Shown: positions 52,660-61,847 of the stretch, one piece after another
Layout: every line of letters begins with the position of its first letter
Position numbering within the stretch: the first letter of the stretch is position 1
Assembly (NCBI GenBank): GCA_009859145.1
Contig: VRVR01000013.1
Coordinates: 329,438 to 393,437, forward strand
DNA: 64,000 nt
Source: Andalucia godoyi
Lineage: Eukaryota; Discoba; Jakobea; Jakobida; Andaluciidae
Reading direction: 5' to 3'
The notes under the pieces: generated by a model
Database searches by the model: none
Told to the model about the DNA's origin: nothing
The model's input: only the letters and a program-made list of their open reading frames with translations
Made by a program: the position numbers and the translations under genes

Positions 52660-54288
52660 CTAGGAATTGACAGTACTTGATTCTTCATCAAATATGACCT
52701 CATCGTCAGACTTCGGGACAACCTGGAAGTTTGTCGATGCATATTGCATAATAAACGCCATTATACGGGAAATCTCTGCATCAACGCAGCCAATTGTTTT
52801 GAGGACGGGAACGTAGGTGGTTGCAATGAAACGGCACATCTTGGGAAACTGCCTCGGAAAACGCTCCGACATTGGTCTTCCGACAAGAGTAAGAAACCTG
52901 TCCAGCAGCAAAGAAGAAATTCTGGTCGGCACCGCGTTAAGCGTCGCCGCAAGCCACATATACGCATCCTCCAATCCAAAGGGGTGCACGGCCGGTTTGC
53001 CACTTCGGGAGCCATAGTTGATGTCATACAACGGCGTTCGCATAATGGCGAATAAAAATGACACGTATGCCTTCATGCGGAGAGTGTACTCTGCTTCTGT
53101 CTCCCATCTGGTATTACCTTCCTTCTTGACATAGCCGCATGCTCCAAGATACGCCGCTTCACTGGCGAAGTCCTTCTTCCGGTACAGCTTGGGGATGGAT
53201 GGCGGGCAAACTTGGTTGAGCAAATGCAACGTAACTGGAGCGAGGTCCGGAATTTCGAAAGAGACACGGCAAAACACCAAACCCAGGGCAAACGACAACT
53301 TGTCATCCTTGAGAGCATACGCCACCGACTGGTCAATCAATGTGGCGGCAACAAGACACAATGAAAAATCATAGCCTTCTTCGTTTCCCGGACGGTTCAG
53401 TTCATTGAGGCCCGACACCACTTGCTCGGCAGCGGCCTTGCACTTGGAGCGCGAAGCGGTGACTGTGTTGAGAATCCCTCGAAACAGTCGACGCACACTC
53501 TTGACCGTCTCCTTAAATTGCGGTTCATTCTGCTTGTCGAGGATCGCGAGGTATGTCTGGTACCGATGATTCACAGCTCGCTTTCTCTCCTCCATCAAGC
53601 GCTCATGAAATGGCGTATCAGGTGAATCCACACTGCGGCTGCTTGGCATTTCCACGGTTGCAGAGCTTGCCAGGTGCGGTACTGCAGGAGCAGCTGTAGC
53701 AATCGGAGCGGCAGCAAGAGGAGGAGGATTATTTTGGGCATTTGATTCTTGCAATTCCGCAGGAATTTGGGATTTCTGCAGGGCTTCCTGCTGTTTCAAA
53801 GTATCCTGCGCTTGCCTCTGCGCGGTTTCTTGCCGCAGTTTCTCTTCTTCGACTTGCAAGCGTTTGAAAACTTGCTGGGCTTCCTTTCCAAGGGTATTCA
53901 GCAAAACACCAAGCGGATCCACAGGTCGTCTGCATCGTCATCATCGGGAAACTCAAAAAGAAAAGAAAAGAAAAGAAAAAAAGAACAACATGAGAAAAAC
54001 ACACAACCGAGAAGAAGAAGAAGAAGGGAAAAACCGGTGAAGAGGAGAACGGCGGAAAGGGGAGCATTCAGATAGCGTTACATAGGAAGTTACAAGAGAA
54101 AAAAAAAATCTACTTGACACATACGGAGAAACTTCGTAACTAAAAGACGATGACGAAGTGCGGCGAACCTGTGCATTGTTCGCAAGGAGAAACGCCGACA
54201 TGCATTCCTCCGACTGCGTTGTCAACAACGTACGCACATCTTCTCTGTACTTTGACTTTAGCGAATGATAGTCGCCAGATTCGGACAT
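52660..54288 (-). CDS. GLE1: GLE1, mRNA export factor (two exons)
   Basis: Exon 1 is 54125-54288 and exon 2 is 52660-53929, joined across a 195-bp intron with donor GTATGT and acceptor GATGCAG in phase 2, giving 477 residues. Exon 1 encodes MSESGDYHSLKSKYREDVRT and onward; without it the ORF begins at a GTG codon. After a Glu/Gln coiled coil and a Pro/Ala linker, the conserved GLE1 domain fills residues 200-460: FSLCLVAATLIDQSVAYALK, HLLNQVCPPSIPKLYRKKDF, VHPFGLEDAYMWLAATLNAVP and KMCRFIATTYVPVL. With inositol hexakisphosphate, GLE1 activates the DEAD-box ATPase Dbp5/DDX19 at the cytoplasmic face of the nuclear pore to release exported mRNA, and also acts in translation. The helical HEAT-like domain length fits the family. 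Confidence 0.9.
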
Positions 54289-54456
54289 GGTTTTTACTGT
54301 GCAGTGAAGCCCGTGCGTGCGTGTGTGCGTGCACTTTAGGGGGAAAAATCCAACAGCAAAACGCGATGGAACGCGAAAAATGAGAGCGAATATGCGCGGC
54401 TTTCTATTTTTTCTTTTATTCTTTTGGACACACACAAAAACAGGAAAAAGCCACTC

Positions 54457-54681
54457 TTAACTGGCTTGTGTCCTAGTATCACTTTTGCTTGCATCAAGAG
54501 GCAGTCTCAACTGGAAGTCAAACTTGACCAAGCCAAAAGCAACCCAATAATAACACAATATTAACCAAAGCAAAACCAAAAAAACCCGCGGGCTTGCAGC
54601 AACCTGCAAGGAACGACGAAAGGGAAAAAACAGACTGGCGGAATTCCTCGCTTCCGCGTGCACCGTCTGAGCCGAGCCCAT
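54457..54681 (-). CDS. Possible small ORF, membrane protein or spliced peptide
   Basis: An ATG at 54681 opens 74 codons. The first 26 residues and the last 18 look like ordinary coding sequence. The middle 30 codons are T-rich and read as a membrane span (VFLVLLWLILCYYWVAFGLV). That segment is also bounded by CAG/GTTGCT and TTCCAG and has a multiple of three bases (90), so it could be an intron, leaving a 44-residue peptide. The gene sits upstream of GLE1 on the same strand and divergent from the large membrane protein. Not recognised; real existence uncertain. Confidence 0.35.
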   Translation of the reverse strand: MGSAQTVHAEARNSASLFFPFRRSLQVAASPRVFLVLLWLILCYYWVAFGLVKFDFQLRLPLDASKSDTRTQAS

Positions 54682-54876
54682 TCTTTTTATATTTCCCTCT
54701 ACATATACATATACATGTCTTTTCTCTCTTTCTTTTCACATTTTCCTTTTTCCTTTTCCCTTTTCCTTTTCCTTTTTCCTTCTTCCTTTTCCTTCCTTTT
54801 TTTCTTCTTCAATTGATTTGATTTCTTCTTCTTTTGTCCCTTGTTTGTTCCTCCGTTTGCCATTTTGGTCCAAGAA

Positions 54877-57800
54877 ATGGGGTCTCTGTTTTCTTCGGCG
54901 GCTCTGCGGCTGCTCTTGCTGGTTTCGGCGGTGGCGGCGGTGGCGATGGCCCAGGTCCAGCTGACTCCGGGACAAATGTCGTTCGTTACCATTGTGCAGA
55001 AGGGTGGCCAGTGCAACGCATGCACGTTCCTGACAGCACCTGTCTCGCTGACCGACGGCAACTTTGTTGCAATTTCGATCATCAACTTCTACGGAGACGC
55101 CGATGCGACAATCACGAACCCTGCGGGCAGCTCGTGGACACTGTCTTCTCCGACTTCTGAAGTGCTTGTGGTGAAGTTTGGCGATCCCAAGTTCCAGAAT
55201 AATGCAGTGATGAACATCACCGTGACGCCGTACCCTCCTGGCGCCGAAGTTTGGTTTTCTGTGTTGTATTACTATTCGCAGGCGACATATGCGAATGCCA
55301 TTTCGCTGGTTCCTGGACTGCCCTTGATTTTCAGCACCCCCAGCGCACAGTACGTTGATTACGTTTTTGTGCCGGACGCTGCCAACAAGTCCCTGTCGTT
55401 CTCACTGACTCGGTTAAATGGAGATCCGGATTTGTACGTTGGCATCCAGAACCCGCCAACTCGCCGCGGAAACGCGCGCTGGAGCTTGACCTCGTCCTCT
55501 TCGGAGTTCCTGTACATCAACCACATCACAGATCCTCTGTTTGTTGTTGGCTCTACGTACTATACGTCGGTCTACGGATACAACTCAGCTGGTACCACGT
55601 ACTCCCTCACGGCATCTGTCGAAGACCAAGGTCATTTGACGACGTTGTTGGAGCGATTCCCGCACGAAGAGGTGGTCAAAGCTGGATTATACCGCTACTT
55701 CTACGTCTACGCGCCCCGTGATACCGCGGTTCGCATCACCGTGGAGACTGTTTCTGCGTCCGGAGATCCCGATTTGTACGTGTCAGTTCCTCAGCAGACG
55801 TCGTGCAAATGCACTCCTCTTCCTGGTCCAGGTGCTGCCAACTACTACTCTGCATCCTCTCGCTTTGATTATGTGAACATTCCCGCGAACGATGCACCGC
55901 GCGTGGCCTCTGGCTGCGACAATCTGTGCATCGGTGTTAGAGCATTTGGTACTTCAGATGCGACGTTCCGAATCACGTATGTCGCACAGGGAGATCCAGT
56001 GATCCTAGAGGATGGAGACTCGGTCATCACAACGGTGGCTCCAAATGCCCCTCTGTTCTATGTATTTGAGAAGAACGATCCGGTTCCGGGTTTGACCTTT
56101 GAAGCGCAGGATATGGGAGGAAAATGCAGTTTGTTTGTGAACTTCCAATCCCCGAACCCGTCTGCACAGAAGGCCGACTGGACTGGAAACTATACTGGAT
56201 TTGGCTCGAAGGTTTTCATTCCTCAGGGCTCGCTTGCCGGAGTTTACTACGTCGGTGTTTACCAATGGACTGGTTTTGCAGGAGACAATTCTACTTGCTT
56301 GCTGACGTCGTACACTTCACAACAATCAGAGCTTTTGGTCGACAGTGTGGTGTTGTATGGCAAGACTGTTATTGAAGGAGCTTATCGGTACTTTGATTTC
56401 CAGGTTTCCGATCCTCGTTTTGATGTCATCGTCTCCATTTCGCCTCTTGCCGGCACCGACGCTGATTTGTATGGTGCATACGGTTTCCGCCCTTCATCGA
56501 CGAACTACACGTTCAAATCGACGCGCCTTGGAACGGACCAGTTCTTGGTGAATGCTTCTGATCCATCGACCTTCCAACTCGGAACACTGCACATTGCAGT
56601 TTTCGGATGGCTGCAGTCGACGTTCTCGATCGTCGCTTACACTGCGAACAACTCGGTTACGCTTTCACCCGGATTTGTTCAGGCAGGCAATGTTGGTCGC
56701 AAGCGATACAATTTTTACAACATCTTCAATTCTATTGCGGGAGGCAATATGTTCATTTCTCTGGTTTCCGTGGGAACTGGAGATGCTGATTTGTATGCAG
56801 GATTTGGCTCTTCGTATGCCCGGCCGGATGCATCGCACAACCAGTTTGCGTCTTCCCACAGTGGTGGCGATTTCATTGTCATTCGCGGAACCAGTGTTGG
56901 AAATTACTACATCAGTGTTTTTGGATTTTCAGCAGCGGACTACCGTATTGTGGCTTCCGTCGAGGGTTCCGGAAAGCCTGGGTTGCTTGAAGTTGCGGAG
57001 GGAACTGCCACGTCGATGGCGTTGGATCCTGGCATGGGCTTCGATGTGCTTGGCTTTTTGGATGACCAGAGGGACATGGTGATTTCGGTTACCCCTCTTG
57101 AAGGAACGTTGTCGACGTTTGTCAAGTTTGGCAGCCGCGCTACCAATATGCCCGGAGGTTCCAATGCAAAGTCCACTGATCCTTATCCTGGAAACATGTT
57201 GTATCTGCCTACTTCCGCGCCGTACTTCAGCGCAGGAATGGTATTTTCGAACATCCAGAACACGGGGACTCATCGTGCATTCTTCCAGATCAATTATCTG
57301 CAACCTCCGTCTGCCGCCGGCTTGACTGATGGCACAATCCTCAACCTTGAGGACGGATACCCGACGATGCTGACTCTGCAGGACGCCTCCAAGGCAATTT
57401 TGGGACGGTTTTACATCACTCCGCCTGCAACAGATGCGTATCCGTTTACAGGCCGATTCTTGTCCATCTCCGTTCCGTTCTACTCTGGTATGGGCAATGT
57501 ATCTGTTTCTCTCTCCTCGACGTTTGCAAAGGTTTTGCATTCGGTTTCCGGCCCTGGAAACCACCGCATCTTTGTGCCGTACGATACCATTTTCACGGCA
57601 GGTCAGTACTGGGCAATCAACGTGTATATCCGTGTGACGGTGTACGCTCCGGGTGCCACCTTTGCCCTCCAGGTAGCAAGCGACGATGGTATCCGACGTC
57701 TGACTCGCGGAACTGCATTCTTCTCCGAACTCGGGCCGTTGCCGACCTTGAAGAACCACTTTTCGACTCCCATGCCTGGTGACTTGCCGTCGACCGCCTT

Positions 57801-60800
57801 GATTCTGTTCTCCTGCACGAATGATCCCGCCCCCGTGTTTTCTGCTGGAGAAGGCGCATCACCACAAGCACTTTCCAATGTCCAGTTGTCGCAGTCTTCG
57901 ACGGAAAATCCGTTTGTGACGTTCTTGGATTATCAGAATTCTGCGGTTTGCGGTTCGCATTGCTATGTGTACCTGACGGTGAACTCCACGCTGACCAACT
58001 TCACGTATGGAATGATGCGCATCGACCAAGACGAACCTTCTTTACACGGATTGAGTGTGTATCAGAATGGTCTCGTTCAGCAGCGAACTGTTCTGCTCAA
58101 GGCAGATATCCAACAGGAAGTCACGGCAGACTACGCATTCTTTGCCGTCCCGTCGTTTTCCCTGCAAAATGGGGAAGTTGTTCGGACGAACGTGTACTCC
58201 TCTTGTGCTTGCGAGCGACATGCCATCATGTCAACTCCTTATCAGCCTGCCACTGCCTATTCCGCGGACAGCAGCTTCGTGTACTACTCGTTTAATCTTC
58301 CTTCTGATGGAGTCTACTCGTTCTGCGTCGTGGCTCGCGCGCAGACTGCTGGCACTGAACGGGCGTATGTCCCACTGAAGGACATTTTAGTTGCCGCTGC
58401 GACGACGGTCGTCACTCAGGATAGTCCGGTGTTTCCGAATATTCAATTTGGCAGTTCCAAGACATTTGCCTTCAACCACGTTGCTGCCGCCGCGGATTTC
58501 CAAGTGAGTTTCACTCCGTACTCTGGATTTGCCAGCGTGTTTCTGAAGTACGGTCTGGCCCCGCTTGCTGACGGTTCGAATGCTGACCGTTCTGCAGTCT
58601 TGACAGTCCCTGGCAACTCCATCTATGTTGACACAAAGGACGATGAGTTCTCGACGGGATACTGGTTCGTAACGGTCGTTCCTTCTCGCGGTGCTGTTTA
58701 CGGTGCGTTGGAGGTGAACACCTATTCCCCGTCGTCCTTGAACCTGAATGCTCTTGACCTCGGGTATCCGATCTACAACACTGTTCCCTACCACGATATC
58801 ATGCTCTACAGTGTCCAGGGGTTGTTCATGGATGAGCATTCCGTTGTTGAAATTTCAGCGACTATCGCCTACGGCAGGGTGGATCTCTTTGCCGGAACGC
58901 TGCAAAATGTCACTCTGGATTCATCGTTGGCCGCGTCTGCTGGTCCGGGATCACGTCGTGTGTACCTCTTTGGTCGCGAACTAGGTGTGACTGCTGCGCA
59001 GTTTGTGCCGTTGTATGTCGGAGTTCGCGGAGCCCGTCAGGGCTTGTCCAATTTTGTGTTAACAGCAACTCTTATCCAGGGACCGAATCCTACCGAGTCG
59101 ACTCTGCTTTGGGGTGTTCCTCAAGTCTTTGGAGCCCCCAACAACGAGAATCGTACGTTCCTTACTCTCTCTGGCGGCACCCGGGAACTCTGGTCTGCCT
59201 TGTATGTGGAGCGCTGTGACAACTCTCCGACCGGAACGCTGAGCCTGTACTACGCTAACAACCGCCTGCCGACCCCAGTCGACAAGGATGGCTCTGCTGT
59301 TGTGACAACCTTTTCTGCATTGGTGTTGAATCAAACGGAGCCTCCCAAGAACACTTGGATGTACTACAGTGTGTATCCTACAAACGGCGCATTTGTTTAC
59401 TCCTTGACGCGCTTGACTGCTGGAATTGCGGTTCCCACGGCCGGAGTGATGGTTGTGTCGTCATCTGCACCGTCGACTCTGACAGTTGCGTTCACGGCTG
59501 CAACAAGCCCTGATGGCGGCCCCCTGGAGTACGCAGTGTTCATCGCAAGAGCAGAAGATGATTTCCGATTCCCGAATAACCTGTACACTGTTTGCGGCTG
59601 CGAGCGGAACGCGCAGATGTTTTTCGGATATCACCAGCCCACAACCGCGAATTTCCCTCGTGACGCACAAGGCCGCTTGACCTACACGCCGCTGAACATG
59701 GCAAATGGAACGTATGTGGTTAACGTGGTTGCGCGCAGCTCGACCGGACAGTACGCTGTTTACGGAGTGCAAACCGTTAACGTGGTGTCGACTATTGCAT
59801 ATCTTCCTCTCGGCCAAGTGCAGTCCGGTGCATTGCGAGCGATGGGCAGTCAGCTGTACTCATTCTCCCAGATGAATGACGAGACTTTCCTGGTATCTGT
59901 GGTGCCGTTTGTGGGCTCCCACATGTCGGTTTGCGTTAAACAGGGAACCCCGCCTACGGAGGATGACTCGTGTTTCACAGCAGCACCGCCGGGACGCGCC
60001 ATGCGTATTAGCAAGGATGATGCTGATTTCAGACTTGGTCAGTGGTTTGTTCTTGCCGATGGATCTGCCTTGGAAAATGAGCAATTCAACTTGCTTGTTT
60101 ACTCGAACAACTTTTTCGGAGGTGCCGCTCTCACTAGCACTGCCCCGACGTACATGTCCTCCGTGGCGTCGTCGGTGAATGAGTTTTTCTTCCCGCTCCG
60201 TAACTTCCACGCCAATGCCGTTTCTGACGTCATGGTCTCAGTGACGGTAACACAGGGCAGCGCAGATGTCAATATTTTTGCCGATTCTCGTTCTGGCCAT
60301 CCTGTTATCAAGACTCTTAGCGGACCAGCCACCACGCTGTTCACCGATTTGCATCCGGATGTCTTGACTGGTGTTGGAGCCCTGTCGATTGTCGCGACTT
60401 CCAGGGCAACCTCTCCTGTACCGGCAACGTATGTCATTTCCGTTCAACAACCAGGAGTAGAGTCTCTTATTGTGCAGAGCACGCCTACGCAGTCCTATGT
60501 CTCGAGCCGCTTGGGAGTTCCCACGTTATTCAAGACTGGTGGATTGATCGGACAGACGAACCTGAGACTTGTTGTCGAATCGTGCACCAACGATCTTCCT
60601 CCTGTTGCCTACGTCGGCGCCGCTCGTGTCCCGACTGCAGGCGACAACGACGGACAGGCGACGACCGCAGTCGATAATCGCTATGTTTCCATTTTGGGAA
60701 TTTCTGGAAATCCGGCAACGCCGATCGAGTATCATTATGCTTTCTACCCGAACAATGCACCGGAGAATCGGTTTTCGTTCCGGGTCAACTTTGGAGACTC

Positions 60801-61518
60801 TGATCCCAACTTTGGCGCCTCGCTGAAGATTCTGAATTCCGGTCCAGATTTCGTGACAGTTGAATTTGGGGTCCCTACTGGATTTGCTGGAAATTTGGTT
60901 GTATCGACTGCATATGGTCCCTCCGTGGATTCAAACAATGTCCGAAACCACTTTTCAACTGCGTGTGCCGTGCAGCGCACACAGACATTCCAATCCGAGT
61001 ACACCTCTCTCAACTCCTTCTCCAAGACTCCCATTGGAACGTATCAGTATACTTTCGCTGACTTGCCAAGTTCTTCGAATTTGGCGTTCAACATTTTGTT
61101 CAAGACTGATCGTGGAGTTGTGGTTCCTGCTATCCCGGTGTTCAGTTCGACAAGTTCTCCTGTGAATGGATTCAAGAACGAGACTTCCAAGCATCTCTCT
61201 GGGGGCTCTATTTTCTTGATTCTGTTGACGTGCTTGACGTTCACGTACTTGGTTGCTGGATCGGTTGTCCAGTACTTCCGTGGTCGCCGAGGAATGGATG
61301 TTGTTCCCAACTATGGCTTCTGGCGGATTTTGCCAGGTCTTGTTGCCGATGGTGTTCGTTTGCTCACGACCTGCGGCGCGTCCAGCTATTCTGCTTTCCA
61401 GGATCAGCCCCCTGCTGCTGTTCCAGTCGCTTCCGGGACTGCGCCACCTCCTGCTGCTGCTTCCGCGGATGCGTCGTTCGCATCGTCGCCGAGCCGTGGC
61501 GGATATGGATCGATTTGA
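54877..61518 (+). CDS. Giant type I membrane protein with PPC-like repeats and lysosomal-type tail
   Basis: A 2,213-residue single-exon protein. The ATG at 54877 gives a clear signal peptide (about residues 1-25, ending VAMAQ). The lumenal or extracellular part is a long series of beta-rich repeats, many containing GDPDLYVG-type sequences (GDPDLYVGIQNPP, GDPDLYVSVPQ, GDADLYAGFG), as in bacterial pre-peptidase C-terminal (PPC) domains. They recur about every 110-130 residues, with paired cysteines and N-glycosylation sequons. One membrane span lies near 2108 (GGSIFLILLTCLTFTYLVAG). It is followed by VVPNYGFWRILPGLVADGVR, which is like the juxtamembrane tail of Atg27 and mannose-6-phosphate-receptor-related sorting proteins. 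The last residues are GGYGSI, a YxxPhi signal placed as in LAMP tails. I infer an endolysosomal sorting receptor or membrane glycoprotein. Its ligand is unknown. Confidence 0.82.
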   Translation: MGSLFSSAALRLLLLVSAVAAVAMAQVQLTPGQMSFVTIVQKGGQCNACTFLTAPVSLTDGNFVAISIINFYGDADATITNPAGSSWTLSSPTSEVLVVKFGDPKFQNNAVMNITVTPYPPGAEVWFSVLYYYSQATYANAISLVPGLPLIFSTPSAQYVDYVFVPDAANKSLSFSLTRLNGDPDLYVGIQNPPTRRGNARWSLTSSSSEFLYINHITDPLFVVGSTYYTSVYGYNSAGTTYSLTASVEDQGHLTTLLERFPHEEVVKAGLYRYFYVYAPRDTAVRITVETVSASGDPDLYVSVPQQTSCKCTPLPGPGAANYYSASSRFDYVNIPANDAPRVASGCDNLCIGVRAFGTSDATFRITYVAQGDPVILEDGDSVITTVAPNAPLFYVFEKNDPVPGLTFEAQDMGGKCSLFVNFQSPNPSAQKADWTGNYTGFGSKVFIPQGSLAGVYYVGVYQWTGFAGDNSTCLLTSYTSQQSELLVDSVVLYGKTVIEGAYRYFDFQVSDPRFDVIVSISPLAGTDADLYGAYGFRPSSTNYTFKSTRLGTDQFLVNASDPSTFQLGTLHIAVFGWLQSTFSIVAYTANNSVTLSPGFVQAGNVGRKRYNFYNIFNSIAGGNMFISLVSVGTGDADLYAGFGSSYARPDASHNQFASSHSGGDFIVIRGTSVGNYYISVFGFSAADYRIVASVEGSGKPGLLEVAEGTATSMALDPGMGFDVLGFLDDQRDMVISVTPLEGTLSTFVKFGSRATNMPGGSNAKSTDPYPGNMLYLPTSAPYFSAGMVFSNIQNTGTHRAFFQINYLQPPSAAGLTDGTILNLEDGYPTMLTLQDASKAILGRFYITPPATDAYPFTGRFLSISVPFYSGMGNVSVSLSSTFAKVLHSVSGPGNHRIFVPYDTIFTAGQYWAINVYIRVTVYAPGATFALQVASDDGIRRLTRGTAFFSELGPLPTLKNHFSTPMPGDLPSTALILFSCTNDPAPVFSAGEGASPQALSNVQLSQSSTENPFVTFLDYQNSAVCGSHCYVYLTVNSTLTNFTYGMMRIDQDEPSLHGLSVYQNGLVQQRTVLLKADIQQEVTADYAFFAVPSFSLQNGEVVRTNVYSSCACERHAIMSTPYQPATAYSADSSFVYYSFNLPSDGVYSFCVVARAQTAGTERAYVPLKDILVAAATTVVTQDSPVFPNIQFGSSKTFAFNHVAAAADFQVSFTPYSGFASVFLKYGLAPLADGSNADRSAVLTVPGNSIYVDTKDDEFSTGYWFVTVVPSRGAVYGALEVNTYSPSSLNLNALDLGYPIYNTVPYHDIMLYSVQGLFMDEHSVVEISATIAYGRVDLFAGTLQNVTLDSSLAASAGPGSRRVYLFGRELGVTAAQFVPLYVGVRGARQGLSNFVLTATLIQGPNPTESTLLWGVPQVFGAPNNENRTFLTLSGGTRELWSALYVERCDNSPTGTLSLYYANNRLPTPVDKDGSAVVTTFSALVLNQTEPPKNTWMYYSVYPTNGAFVYSLTRLTAGIAVPTAGVMVVSSSAPSTLTVAFTAATSPDGGPLEYAVFIARAEDDFRFPNNLYTVCGCERNAQMFFGYHQPTTANFPRDAQGRLTYTPLNMANGTYVVNVVARSSTGQYAVYGVQTVNVVSTIAYLPLGQVQSGALRAMGSQLYSFSQMNDETFLVSVVPFVGSHMSVCVKQGTPPTEDDSCFTAAPPGRAMRISKDDADFRLGQWFVLADGSALENEQFNLLVYSNNFFGGAALTSTAPTYMSSVASSVNEFFFPLRNFHANAVSDVMVSVTVTQGSADVNIFADSRSGHPVIKTLSGPATTLFTDLHPDVLTGVGALSIVATSRATSPVPATYVISVQQPGVESLIVQSTPTQSYVSSRLGVPTLFKTGGLIGQTNLRLVVESCTNDLPPVAYVGAARVPTAGDNDGQATTAVDNRYVSILGISGNPATPIEYHYAFYPNNAPENRFSFRVNFGDSDPNFGASLKILNSGPDFVTVEFGVPTGFAGNLVVSTAYGPSVDSNNVRNHFSTACAVQRTQTFQSEYTSLNSFSKTPIGTYQYTFADLPSSSNLAFNILFKTDRGVVVPAIPVFSSTSSPVNGFKNETSKHLSGGSIFLILLTCLTFTYLVAGSVVQYFRGRRGMDVVPNYGFWRILPGLVADGVRLLTTCGASSYSAFQDQPPAAVPVASGTAPPPAAASADASFASSPSRGGYGSI

Positions 61519-61847
61519 GATTGATTTGCGCTCTGAATTTGTTTATTTTTCAAGATGCATCCATCCTTGCGTTTTTCGAGTTCTGTTTTGCATAAAGTGA
61601 TTCGTCTCGTGCTTCATAATAGAATAATTTTTTAATTTTAATTTTAATTTTAATTTTAATTTTTTTTTTTTGGAAATATGACCCCGCGTTGCCCAGAACT
61701 TTTGCAGTTGTTTTTTTTAAAGAATATTTGGGCAACAAGCACCCCACACACACAAAATCACACCCACACAAACAAACAAACAATAAAAAAGGGAGACAAA
61801 CTCGCAAAAGACGGAGGATTTGATGGTGCTGCGCAGCTGGGGCACTA
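61519..61847. other. Convergent intergenic region with (TTTTAA)n-like repeat
   Basis: Lies between two convergent secretory-pathway genes. It contains about five TTTTAA-type units at 61632-61664 followed by a T-tract, and a CACACA-rich patch near 61743. No gene seen. Confidence 0.55.
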
